A stretch of DNA of 64,000 nucleotides from Sipunculus nudus. Taxonomy: Eukaryota > Annelida > Sipuncula > Golfingiida > Sipunculidae. The stretch lies in the NCBI GenBank assembly GCA_026874595.1, contig CM049319.1, positions 19,139,101-19,203,100 on the forward strand, written 5' to 3'. Positions 23,581-33,330 of this stretch are shown piece by piece. How positions within the stretch are numbered: the stretch's first letter is position 1; every line of letters begins with the position of its first letter. A program made the position numbers and the translations under genes. The notes below the pieces were generated by a model. It worked only from the letters and a program-made list of their open reading frames with translations. It did no database searches and was not told the DNA's origin.

Positions 23581-23786
23581 CAGTGGGCCTAAAGTTGTCT
23601 GTCTGCCCACTGTCAGGGATTCTTGGCTTGTCTTGCTAGTCTTGACTTGGGTTCCGGCTGTCGGGGTGGTCTTGTCTTCTCTTGGCTTGTCCTAGGGCTA
23701 CCAGTCTTGACTTGTCTTGAGGCTTGGTCTTGGGTCTTGGTCTTGTGGCAGGCAGCGGACCTAAAGTTGTCTGTCTGTCCGCTGCC
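23581..23786 (-). ncRNA. Twin hairpins with identical 16-nt loop (copy A)
   Basis: Hairpin 1 (23581-23612) has stem CAGTGGGC/GCCCACTG; hairpin 2 (23751-23786) has stem GGCAGCGGAC/GTCCGCTGCC. Both enclose the same loop, CTAAAGTTGTCTGTCT on plus. Different stem sequences that stay fully paired around one loop indicate selection on a folded RNA. Equivalents: B 28528-28559 and 28698-28733; C 30911-30946 and 31085-31116; D 31948-31979 (one loop change) and 32118-32153. Confidence 0.65.
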
Positions 23787-23806
23787 AGGTCGATCAGTGA
23801 TTGATT

Positions 23807-23849
23807 AGTCCTAAATAGGACTGTTGGGGGGTTAGTCCTAAAGAGGACT
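23807..23849 (-). ncRNA. Paired AGTCCT/AGGACT hairpins (copy A)
   Basis: Two 6-bp stems AGTCCT/AGGACT with loops AAAT (23807-23822) and AAAG (23834-23849), separated by a G-run whose length varies between copies. The second occurs almost unchanged in the J retrotransposon 5' UTR. Confidence 0.5.
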
Positions 23850-24040
23850 GTTGGGGGTCTTGTCTGGTCTGTCTGGAGCTGTCCCGGTGTAGGTCTGGGT
23901 AGTCGTCTTGGAAGTTGCTGTCAGTGGGCGGATGGGGTGTGCGCTCGTCTGGGTGCCCTCTAATCTTCCGCTGGTGGTGTAGGGGGGCTGCCGCAGGACT
24001 TGCGCGTCGGTGTCGGATGCTGCTGTTGGTGGTTGTCAGG

Positions 24041-24074
24041 GGTAGTAGTTGTCCTTGGTGGGGGTGGGGGGGGC
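24041..24074 (+). other. G-rich tract
   Basis: Several G-runs of 4-8 lie within ~35 nt, with quadruplex potential on plus. It is conserved in B and D with small length changes. Confidence 0.4.
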
Positions 24075-24095
24075 CGTAGATTTCTTTATAATTTT

Positions 24096-24333
24096 ATAAG
24101 TATCACATGGGATTTTTTAAGAAAATACCTCATGATCATTTACCCTTATATTGGCCTAAATGAGATATCTATATGAGATATCTTTATAGTTAGAAATCTA
24201 GCCGGCCGGTGGAGCTCTCAGTTTGTACTTTTATATTAAGTATCACATAAATATTTATAAGAAATATTTACGATCATGTACTTTTATAGGAAATACTTAT
24301 AAGAAGTATTTTTATATAAGCGCAGACTGAGAG
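24096..24333 (-). ncRNA. Duplicated two-hairpin module with 5-nt loops (copy A)
   Basis: Two modules, each opening AAGTATCACAT, carry hairpins of 8+5+8 nt: 24109-24129 (loop TTAAG, one mismatch), 24163-24183 (ATATG), 24249-24269 (ATAAG) and 24291-24311 (ATAAG). Stems differ (AGATATCT, AAATATTT, AAATACTT/AAGTATTT) yet pair. CTCTCAGT (24215-24222) and ACTGAGAG (24326-24333) enclose the second module. Conserved in B (offset +4953) and partly in D (offset +8370). Confidence 0.6.
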
Positions 24334-24790
24334 AAAAGGGGGCGGGGGAGTTGAGGCTAGTGGCGGCATCAGTTTCCATCCACTTGCTAGTGGCCGGCTT
24401 CAGTTTCCATGCCACTGGTCTGCCGGAGATGCTGTAAATTACTAATAAGATCTATAATTATATCTTATATAAGAGCGTCGGATAACCAGATATTGCGTCG
24501 ATATTGTGAAAAATACAAAAACAAAAGGGTGAAAAACCGGTAAAAATCATAAAAAACGTGGGTTAGTGTGCATGAAAAAGTTGATGAGTGAGGTGGTGTA
24601 TTTACATGAATTGTGCTCTTTTTTTTTTTTTTTTTTTTTGTTAAAAGTTACTGGTGTATAAAACAGCATGGTGCACTTTTTGTACATGGGTTTAGTATGG
24701 CTCTATTCTAATTTGGGGTGTATTAGTATTGGTTAGTGGATCGGTGTTGTGTCGGTGAATATGTATTTTCCAGAGTTGTGTCTTGTTTTA
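24334..24790. other. Non-coding interior of S copy A
   Basis: Holds a G-run, a direct duplication containing CAGTTTCCAT within AGTGG/CCACT brackets (24359-24416), and a ~20-nt T-run near 24610. No gene is supported. Confidence 0.5.
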
Positions 24791-25340
24791 ATCTCCGGCA
24801 ATAATAGTGTCCCGGTTTGGGCACTTTGCCTTCGATTTATGTTATTATTGTTCTTTAATAAAATGTTGTGTATTGCTGAGTGTTTATTGTTCTGTGTTCC
24901 TTGTAGTTTTTGTTTTTATTTTGTTTGGTTTTTATTTTGTGGAAAGGTAAAACGCGTCTCGACCGAGCCTGCGAATTACTCATCCCATATCTGTTGACGT
25001 TTGGTGTGTTGTTTAATTGAATGTGTTTTGAATACATCTCAGACAATAGTAGTGACCCGGTTTGGGCACTTTGTCTTTGATTTATGTTATTATTGTTCTT
25101 TATTAAAATACTGTGTATTACTGAGTATTAGTTGTTCTGTGTTCCTTGTAGTTTCTGCTTTTTATTTTGTTTGGTTTTTATTTTTGTGGAAAGGTAAAAC
25201 GCGTCTCGACCGAGCCTGCGAATTACTCATCCCATATTTGGTGACGTTAGGTGTGTTGTTTAATTGAAGATGTAATGAATAAATCTCCGACAATAGTAGT
25301 GACCCGGTTTGGGCACTTTGTCTTTGATTTATGTTGTTGT
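24790..25340. repeat. ~246-bp tandem repeat (copy A)
   Basis: The motif CCCGGTTTGGGCACTTTG recurs at 24811, 25056 and 25303, with AAACGCGTCTC and TACTCATCCCATAT between. Periods are 245 and 247 bp. The third unit is partial. Confidence 0.8.
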
Positions 25341-25722
25341 GGGTTTTAATAAAGTTTTAGCTTAGTATAAGGATGTTGTTTTGTTGTTTTTAAGGTGTTT
25401 GAGAGGTTGTATTTTACTAGACTGGTAAGTGATTGTTTTTGGGCGGGGGCGGTTTGCGCTCTTTTATGTGCTCTCTAATTTTTGTGTTTGTACTGGGAGG
25501 GGGGGGGGGGACGAGTGCAGTGAGGTTTGTTTACTGTGAGAGTTCCTTTATTGTGTGTGTGGTTTATCTTTGTTGTCATGTCGGGGCGAGTGTTTTATTT
25601 TATTTTTGAGTGTGGGTTTTATTATCGTTTTGTTAGGAAATGGGTGGTTTTTGTGGTTTATTTTTATTGTTTTGTTGTTTGGGAGTCGGTTTGGTCGGGG
25701 GGCGGGGCTGATATGTTAATTA

Positions 25723-26482
25723 GGGGATGCCAGCTGCAGGGGAGTACAGGTACTGCGTTCCTCTGCAGCTAGGATCCGATGATTAATTGATGGTCGGGGT
25801 GTTTTTTTCTATTTTTCTAGGCCTAATATTTCTAGAGATATTTATTTATTTTCGTCAGAATTTCGTAGGGTTTTAGTATGGAAAGAGTTTTTTGGGTTCC
25901 GAAAATTTCGAGTTTCTATTATTATTTCAAGTATGTTTATTTCGTTCCTAAATTTTGTACGGGCCGTAGTTTGATGAAAAGTTTGTATAGAAGGATGGGG
26001 CGTATTTGGGGGTCGTGGGTCATTGAAAGTAGGTCGCGGCCCCGACCTAGTGCCATGGCTTGACCTGTTGGTTGATTATTGGGATTTGTAGTATGTAAAA
26101 CAGGGGATGCCAGCTGCAGCGGGGTAAGTTGTGTTCCCGCCGCAGCTGGGATCCGATGTTTAATTGATGGTCTGGGTGTTTTTTCCTAGTTTTCTGGGCC
26201 TGATATTTCTTATGATTTTTATTATTTTTCGACGTAATTTCGTGAAACTAGGGAATGGATAAAGTTTTGTGTGTCCTGTTAATTTTGAGTTTCTATTACT
26301 GTTTTAAGTGCGTTAATTTTGTTTCTAAAGTTTGTACGGGCCGCTGTTCAGTATCTAATTTGTGTGGAGGGATGGGATGTCTTAGGGGTCAATTAATTTA
26401 GGTCGCGGCCCCGGCCTAGTGTCTCGGCCTGACCTGTTAATTGATGCTTAATGTGTGTTGTATACCAAACAGGGGATGCCAG
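25723..26482. repeat. ~380-bp hairpin-bearing monomers (copy A)
   Basis: AGGGGATGCCAGC starts at 25723, 26103 and 26470 (the last cut by element E). The monomer opens with a hairpin: AGCTGCAGGGGA/TCCTCTGCAGCT in the first and a CAGCTGC-GCGGG/CCCGC-GCAGCTG form in the second. It is followed by GGATCCGATG, TTAATTGATGG and an AT-rich body ending near GGTCGCGGCCCC. Confidence 0.7.
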
Positions 26483-27583
26483 CCAAGCCAAGGACCCTGG
26501 GTGGATCCGCAGGCCTAAATGCGGCGCAAGGCGAGGTATGGCCAACGGTGGCATACCTAGGCCAGGCTGGGGGCTGGGAGATGGACAGTAGGCTGTATGT
26601 CAGGATAAATAAATACAGGGGCTAATAAGATCAGGCCTCCTATATGGAAGCTACCCAGACTACCCCCAGAACAGAGACCACCACACAAACTGACCCATGT
26701 ACCAGCAAAACCACAACAACGGCTATTACTCAGACTGACATCAAACTAAAGTCCATAAAGGAAGTTCAAGCCACACCAAAGATCAAGAATAAAATCAGCC
26801 AAACTGAACCTCCAGAAAAGACCACCACAAGATCTCAGACCACCCAGACACCAAAATTGAAACCACCTCCTACAACCACAGAACAGGAAAATCAAACTGG
26901 ACCTATGCCGACTGATCACTTGGAGTTTATGTTGTTTGACGATCATATACAAGCGTTTATGTATATGATCTTAGCTTTTACCACCTCATATCTGACTGAT
27001 ATGGACATGGACCCCAAGCCTTTTTTTGAATACTGCTCATCTGCAATCACAGCAATTTTAAAACTAAAACTCACCCCTCAAGAGATTATGGACTTTACCA
27101 GTTTTTTTGGTGATATTGGAGTTATTAGAAACTACCAACAGCTGGCTGAAGAAGATACCAAATACCTCGCTGGTTTGGATACCTTTCTTAGATCAAACAA
27201 CAGGGCATACAACCAAGTTGCTGCTATTGTATGCAGAACGGATTTAAACAGACCATTTCTACACCAAATTGTGGACCAAGCTACCCCGGAAAAATCACCA
27301 GTCAACCCACGAAAAAGGATCAGAACTGATGTATCCATATACTAAAGACGTAAAATTTTGAAAAATAAAAGTGAATCTCCGAGAAAAAACGTTACAGAAG
27401 TTTCACCAGGCATTGCTACTAGTCGACTCAGCGAACCTTTTTACGGAAATACTTTGGGACCTAACATCTAAAACATTCAAAATTATAGTCTTAAAGAGAC
27501 GATCAGTGCAGGGGTCTCAGACCACTCGTTCTGTATCTGTCTGATGGACTTTAAAATTACAAGATCTAGTCTAGTCTAGATCA
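26483..27583 (+). mobile_element. Element E, ORF-bearing relative of S
   Basis: Interrupts a hairpin monomer at GATGCCAGC. A ~160-nt leader includes a bulged hairpin at 26534-26557 (AGGTAT-G-GCCA/TGGCATACCT, loop ACGG). A 233-codon ORF follows. The 3' end from 27478 (CAAAATTATAGTC, AAAGAGAC, then a GACCAC hairpin arm and CTGTCTG) aligns with the S 3' end and finishes with TAGTC units. This implies shared 3'-end recognition by one reverse transcriptase. About 80 bp between 27584 and 27663 are unassigned. Confidence 0.6.
26644..27345 (+). CDS. Unrecognised 233-aa protein of element E
   Basis: The start is the first ATG after the leader, and the frame is open to TAA. Residues 1-90 are low complexity, rich in Thr, Gln, Lys and Pro with repeated TQT motifs, probably disordered. 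Residues ~92-215 look globular and mostly helical, with hydrophobic/acidic stretches (HLEFMLFDDH, FFEYCSSAIT, LTPQEIMDFTSFFGD). The C-terminus is basic (NPRKRIR), NLS-like. I see no zinc knuckle, RRM, endonuclease or reverse-transcriptase motif. By position, between an element leader and a LINE-type 3' end, it could act like an ORF1 RNA-binding protein, but that is inference. It is the only copy in the window. Confidence 0.6.
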   Translation: MEATQTTPRTETTTQTDPCTSKTTTTAITQTDIKLKSIKEVQATPKIKNKISQTEPPEKTTTRSQTTQTPKLKPPPTTTEQENQTGPMPTDHLEFMLFDDHIQAFMYMILAFTTSYLTDMDMDPKPFFEYCSSAITAILKLKLTPQEIMDFTSFFGDIGVIRNYQQLAEEDTKYLAGLDTFLRSNNRAYNQVAAIVCRTDLNRPFLHQIVDQATPEKSPVNPRKRIRTDVSIY

Positions 27584-27663
27584 GGCTCAGCTGAGGAGAC
27601 ATAACTACGCCTGAATAGGGTATTATGTTAATGTCTGAGCAGCGCATACTGGTACGTTACGTT

Positions 27664-28096
27664 AGGGGATGCCAGCTGCGGCGGGATAAGCATTGTTCCC
27701 GCCGCAGCTAGGATCCGATGCTTAATTGATGGTCGGGCCGGTTTTTACTAATTTTGGCATTAATTTTTTTCCAAAATTTCTATTTTTATTTGCCGAAACT
27801 TCTTAATGTTTAAGTCTAGGGCGGGTTCTGTGGGTTTTTGAGGGAATTGGGGTTGTATTTTATTTTCTAGTTTGTTAATTTGGTTGCTAAAGTTGGTACG
27901 GGGCGTTGTTTCGCTTATAAATTTTGGAGGGCCGGGGAGTGATTTTTCTTTAGTTTTGATCCTTATGTAAACTCGTTAATATTTGGTTTTTAATTTTGAA
28001 ATTTGGGGGAGTGGAAGATTTTAGAGAGTTCTTTAGGTTTTCGCTATAATTTTGGACTTTGGGGAATAATAGGTAGGTTAATTTTGGGGGTGAAAT
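27664..28096. repeat. Diverged hairpin monomer and right end of S copy A
   Basis: GGGGATGCCAGC reappears with a perfect 13-bp hairpin AGCTGCGGCGGGA/TCCCGCCGCAGCT, then GGATCCGATG and TTAATTGATGGTCGGG. The rest is T/G-rich and diverged. It ends at the TAGA units that begin copy B. Confidence 0.6.
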
Positions 28097-30657
28097 GGAT
28101 GATAGATAGATAGAACTAGTATTTTGAGTCACTAGACAGACACGGTTGAGGTGGTCTGGGACCACCGCCCCGGCCTGTCTCTTTAGACTATAATTTTGAT
28201 GTCGAAAATTGCCACACAAGCCAAGCCAAGGAGCCGCGAAAGCCACCAGCACGCACCCGCACCGGTGACCGTGAAAGCTACATCATCCACATCCACAAAG
28301 CCCCGAGCGGGCCACTTACCGCACGGATATCATCAGCAAAGCCGCTGCCCCCACGACCCCGGTCGCGAGCGACATCCCCGAGCAGAATGCGCACCACAAC
28401 AGAGAGACCCCAACACAAGCAGGGAAACCCAGATCGCCGCCAGAACAACCTCTACCGCGAAGAGCCGGACTTCCTGTGACTTGGGTCGGGCAGGCTGTCT
28501 TGGCTTGGTCTTCAGCTGGTCCCCGAGCAGTGGGCCTAAAGTTGTCTGTCTGCCCACTGTCAGGGATTCTTGGCTTGTCTTGCTAGTCTTGACTTGGGTT
28601 CCGGCTGTCGGGGTGGTCTTGTCTTCTCTTGGCTTGTCCTAGGGCTACCAGTCTTGACTTGTCTTGAGGCTTGGTCTTGGGTCTTGGTCTTGTGGCAGGC
28701 AGCGGACCTAAAGTTGTCTGTCTGTCCGCTGCCAGGTCGATCAGTGATTGATTAGTCCTAAATAGGACTGTTGGGGGGGGGGGGGGTAGTCCTAAAAAGG
28801 ACTGTTGGGGGTCTTGTCTGGTCTGTCTGGAGCTGTCCCGGTGTAGGTCTGGGTAGTCGTCTTGGAAGTTGCTGTCAGTGGGCGGATGGGGTGTGCGCTC
28901 GTCTGGGTGCCCTCTATTCTTCCGCTGGTGGTGTGGGGGGGCTGCCGCAGTACTTGCGCGTCGGTGTCGGATGCTGCTGTTGGTGGTTGTCAGGGGTAGT
29001 AGTTGTCCTTGGTGGGGGTGGGGGGGCCGTAGATTTCTTTATAATTTTATAAGTATCACATGGGATTTTTTAAGAAAATACCTCATGATCATTTACCCTT
29101 ATATTGTCCTAAATGAGATATCTATATGAGATATCTTTATAGTTAGAAATCTAGCCGGCCGGTGGAGCTCTCAGTTTGTACTTTTATATTAAGTATCACA
29201 TAAATATTTATAAGAAATATTTACGATCATGTACTTTTATAGGAAATACTTATAAGAAGTATTTTTATATAAGCGCAGACTGAGAGAAAAGGGGGCGGGG
29301 GTAGTTGAGGCTAGTGGCGGCATCAGTTTCCATCCACTTGCTAGTGGCCGGCTTCAGTTTCCATGCCACTGGTCTGCCGGAGATGCTGTAAATTACTAAT
29401 AAGATCTATAATTATACCTTATATATGAGCGTCGGATAACCAGATATTGCGTCGATATTGTGAAAAATACAAAAACAAAAGGGAGAAAAACCGGTAAAAA
29501 TCATAAAAAACGTGGGTTAGTGTGCATGAAAAAAATGATGAGTGAGGTGGTGTATTTACATGAATTGTGCTCTTTTTTTTTTTTTTTTTTTTTTTTGTTA
29601 AAAGTTAATGGTGTATAAAACAGCATGGTGCATTTTTTGTACATGGGTTTAGTATGGCTCTATTCTGATTGGGGGTGTATTAGTATTGGTTAGTGGATCG
29701 GTGTTGTGTCGGTGAATATGTATTTTCCAGAGTTGTGTCTTGTTTTAATCTCCGGCAATAATAGTGTCCCGGTTTGGGCACTTTGCCTTCGATTTGTGTT
29801 ATTATTGTTCTTTAATAAAGTATTGTGTATTGCTGAGTATTAATTGTTCTGTGTTCCTTGTAGTTTTTGCTTTTATTTTGTTTGGTTTTTATTTTATGGA
29901 AAGGTAAAACGCGTCTCGTCCGAGCCGGCGAATTACTCATCCCATATCAGGTGACTTTAGGTGTGTTGTTTAATTGAAGATGTTATGAATAAATCTCCGA
30001 CAATAGTAGTGACCCGGTTTGGGCACTTTGTCTTTGATTTATGTCATTATTGTTCTTTATTAAAATATTGTGTATTACTGAGTGTTAGTTGTTCTATGTT
30101 CCTTGTAGTTTTTGTTTTTATTCTGTTTGGTTTTTATTTTTATTTTTGTGGGAAGGTAAAACGCGTCTCGACCGAGCCTGCGAATTACTCATCCCATATT
30201 TGGTGATGTTTGGTATGTTGTTCAATTGAAGATGTAATGAATAAATCTCAGACAATAGTAGTGACCCGGTTTGGGCACTTTGTCTTTGATTCATGTTGTT
30301 GTGGGTTTTAATAAAGTTTTAGCTTAATATAAGGATGTTGTTTTGTTGTTTTTAAGGTGTTAGGGAGGTTGTATTTTTCTAGACTGGTAAGTGGATGTTT
30401 TTGGGCGGGGGCGGTTTGCGCTCTTTTATGTGCTCTCTAATTTTTGTGTTTGTACTGGGAGGGGGGGGGGGACGAGTGTGGTGAGGTTTGTTTACTGTGA
30501 GAGTTGTGTTTTTTGTTCGTGTATGGTTTTTCTTTGTTGTCATGTCGGGGCGAGTGCTTTATTTTATTTTGAGTGTGGGTTTTATTATCGTTTTGTTAGG
30601 AAATGGGTGGTTTTTGTGGTTTATTTTTATTGTTATATTGTTTGGGAGTCGGTTTGG
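28097..30657 (-). mobile_element. S-family element copy B
   Basis: Collinear with copy A from the 3' end up to A position ~25693. Its tail is TATC-type. It has the twin hairpins, the two AGTCCT hairpins with a longer G-run between them, the 5-nt-loop hairpins (29062 onward), a ~22-nt T-run near 29575 and ~250-bp tandem repeats (CCCGGTTTGGGC at 29768, 30013, 30265). It is cut at 30657 where inverted copy C begins, so its 5' part is missing. Confidence 0.65.
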
Positions 30658-31524
30658 CACCAACAGCAGCATCCGACACCGACGCGCAAGTCCTGCGGCA
30701 GCCCCCCCACACCACCAGCGGAAGAATAGAGGGCACCCAGACGAGCGCACACCCCATCCGCCCACTGACAGCAACTTCCAAGACGACTACCCAGACCTAC
30801 ACCGGGACAGCTCCAGACAGACCAGACAAGACCCCCAACAGTCCTTTTTAGGACTACCCCCCCCCCCCCCCAACAGTCCTATTTAGGACTAATCAATCAC
30901 TGATCGACCTGGCAGCGGACAGACAGACAACTTTAGGTCCGCTGCCTGCCACAAGACCAAGACCCAAGACCAAGCCTCAAGACAAGTCAAGACTGGTAGC
31001 CCTAGGACAAGCCAAGAGAAGACAAGACCACCCCGACAGCCGGAACCCAAGTCAAGACTAGCAAGACAAGCCAAGAATCCCTGACAGTGGGCAGACAGAC
31101 AACTTTAGGCCCACTGCTCGGGGACCAGCTGAAGACCAAGCCAAGACAGCCTGCCCGACCCAAGTCACAGGAAGTCCGGCTCTTCGCGGTAGAGGTTGTT
31201 CTGGCGGCGGTCTGGGTTTCCCTGCTTGTGTTGGGGTCTCTCTGTTGTGGTGCGCATTCTGCTCGGGGATGTCGCTCGCGACCGGGGTCGTGGGGGCAGC
31301 GGCTTTGCTGCTGATGCCCGTGCGGTGAGTGGCCCGCTCGGGGCTCTGTGGGTGTGGATGATGTAGCTTTCACGGTCACCGGTGCGGGTGCGTGCTGGTG
31401 GTTTTCGCGGCTCCTTGGCTTGGCTTGTGTGGCAATTTTCGACATCAAAATTATAGTCTAAAGAGACAGGCCGGGGCGGTGGTCCCAGACCACCTCAACC
31501 GTGTCTGTCTAGTGACTCAAAATA
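30658..31524 (+). mobile_element. S-family element copy C, inverted and 5' truncated
   Basis: The reverse complement of the 3' ~867 nt of the family. It ends GACTCAAAATA followed by GATA units. It lies back to back with copy D. The truncation at 30658 inside the family sequence is typical of incomplete reverse transcription. Confidence 0.7.
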
Positions 31525-32402
31525 GATAGATAGAACTAGTATTTTGAGTCACTAGACAGACACGGTTGAGGTGGTCTGGGACCACCGCCCCGGCCTGTCT
31601 CTTTAGACTATAATTTTGATGTCGAAAGTTGCCACACAAGCCAAGCCAAGGAGCCGCGAAAGCCACCAGCACGCACCCGCACCGGTGACCGTGAAAGCTA
31701 CATCATCCACACCCACAAAGCCCCGAGCGGGCCACTCACCGCACGGATATCATCAGCAAAGCCGCTGCCCCCACGACCCCGGTCGCGAGCGACATTCCCG
31801 AGCAGAATGCGCACCACAACAGAGAGACCCCAACACAAGCAGGGAAACCCAGATCGCCGCCAGAACAACCCCTACCGCGAAGAGCCGGACTTCCTGTGAC
31901 TTGGGTCGGGCAGGCTGTCTTGGCTTGGTCTTCAGCTGGTCCCCGAGCAGTGGGCCTAAAGTTGTCTGACTGCCCACTGTCAGGGATTCTTGGCTTGTCT
32001 TGCTAGTCTTGACTTGGGTTCCGGCTGTCGGGGTGGTCTTGTCTTCTCTTGGCTTGTCCTAGGGCTACCAGTCTTGACTTGTCTTGAGGCTTGGTCATGC
32101 GTCTTGGTCTTGTGGCAGGCAGCGGACCTAAAGTTGTCTGTCTGTCCGCTGCCAGGTCGATCAGTGATTGATTAGTCCTAAATAGGACTGTTGGGGGGGG
32201 GGGGAGTCCTAAAAAGGACTGTTGGGGGTCTTGTCTGGTCTGTCTGGAGCTGTCCCGGTGTAGGTCTGGGTAGTCGTCTTGGAAGTTGCTGTCAGTGGGC
32301 GGATGGGGTGTGCGCTCGTCTGGGTGCCCTCTATTCTTCCGCTGGTGGTGTGGGGGGGCTGCCGCAGTACTTGCGCGTCGGTGTCGGATGCTGCTGTTGG
32401 TG
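30658..32402. repeat. Large palindrome of S copies C and D
   Basis: Arms 30658-31524 and 31540-32402 are near-perfect reverse complements around a 15-bp spacer (GATAGATAGAACTAG). Differences are a few substitutions and G-run length. Confidence 0.9.
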
Positions 32403-32679
32403 GTTGTCAGGGGTAGTAGTTGTCCTTGGTGGGGGTGGGGGGGCCGTAGATTTCTTTATAATTTTATAAGTATCACATGGGATTTTTTAAGAAAATACCT
32501 CATGATCATTTACCCTTATATTGTCCTAAATGAGATATCTATATGAGATATCTTTATAGTTAGAAATCTAGCCGGCCGGTGGAGCTCTCAGTTTGTACTT
32601 TTATATTAAGTATCACATAAATATTTATAAGAAATATTTACGATCATGTACTTTTATAGGAAATACTTATAAGAAGTAT
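31525..32679 (-). mobile_element. S-family element copy D, interrupted by J1
   Basis: Runs from the TAGA tail through both twin hairpins and three of the four 5-nt-loop hairpins, to AAGAAGTAT at 32679, inside the fourth. There the J1 3' end begins. Its continuation is the segment at 50239-50634. It has a TGA in the plus-strand 148-codon frame, which argues that frame is not coding. Confidence 0.7.
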
Positions 32680-33330
32680 CAAATATCCATCCATAACCGT
32701 TACACCGCTCAGGCAATAACTAGGGTTTCTACGCCGCAGTTTTGCCTCTTCGGGTCCCCCTCATTCTGCACTGAGGTCGCCAGAACTGACACGCCAGCTA
32801 GCCAGCTAGGTCCGGCCCGCCCTCGCCAACCGTCAACCACCGAGGAATCCCCCAGGTGTTCCGGGAGCCTGAGCCTCGCAACCTGCCAGTAATGTCCGAG
32901 CGCTACCGGCCTGCCCCTGGACTATTCGCAGTCCCGTCATGAGCCTTGTCCCTTTCGACCAGGTACAGCTCTCGTTCGATCGGAGCCTTCTCGGGAGCCT
33001 TCTCGGGAGCCTTCTCTGGTGCTTTTGCCATCATGTCTTGAGCCTTGTCCCTGCTGGTCCTGACCGGACCCCCGGTTATTTTGACGTCTTGGAGCCTTGT
33101 CCCTGATCCTTTCGGGATCCCCGTAACTTTTTCCACCAAACGGCTGGCTCTACAGGGCCAGGTTCCATACTGCCGGCAACAGGCTGGCCTACTCTTCTAT
33201 CGAAAAACAGTATGGGGTCTTTTACGTGCCCGTCCCCTTCTGGACACGGGACCGCCATTTAACGTCCTCATCCGATGGACGGCCCGTGTTTGTCTTTTGC
33301 AGGCGGGCGCTGCGGTGCCCCGGAGCCTTT
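32680..33330 (-). other. J1 3' UTR
   Basis: About 650 nt after the ORF2 stop. It contains three 12-bp repeats (GGGAGCCTTCTC, 32981-33017 on plus) and repeated GAGCCTTGTCCC. A 78-codon minus frame (33139-32903) with KAPE repeats and RDKAxD motifs is present but unsupported as a gene. The last ~50 nt on minus include GGTGTAACGGTTA, then GGATGGATATTTGAT at the terminus. Confidence 0.7.

Larger units (their letters stand above)
23149..28096 (-). mobile_element. S-family element copy A (interrupted by E)
   Basis: Its 3' end is on the left: read on minus it ends GTCTAGTGACTCAAAATACT, then AGTTC and a short TAGTC repeat joined to the tRNA-Gln fragment. Copies B, C and D share this end with other tails (TATC units). 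Variable short-repeat tails are typical of target-primed non-LTR retrotransposons. No long ORF exists on minus; the 144-codon plus-strand frame is broken between copies. Contents, left to right: twin hairpins (23581-23786), AGTCCT hairpins (23807-23849), G-rich tract, four 21-nt hairpins (24109-24311), ~246 bp tandem repeats, ~380 bp hairpin monomers, element E. The right boundary is where B starts and is inferred. Confidence 0.6.

Noticed and set aside
27584-27663. 80-bp stretch after element E as a target duplication
   Set aside because: No match to the sequence left of E; its origin cannot be determined from this window.
23248-32175. 148-codon plus-strand frame in S copies (starting MMSKIATQAKPRSR)
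   Set aside because: It is antisense to the inferred S orientation, frameshifted in A by one base, stopped early in D, and consists of low-complexity sequence built from CTTGG-type repeats and hairpins.
32903-33139. 78-codon minus frame with KAPE repeats in the J 3' UTR as a third gene
   Set aside because: It arises from a 12-bp repeat, and copies are too similar for conservation to be informative.
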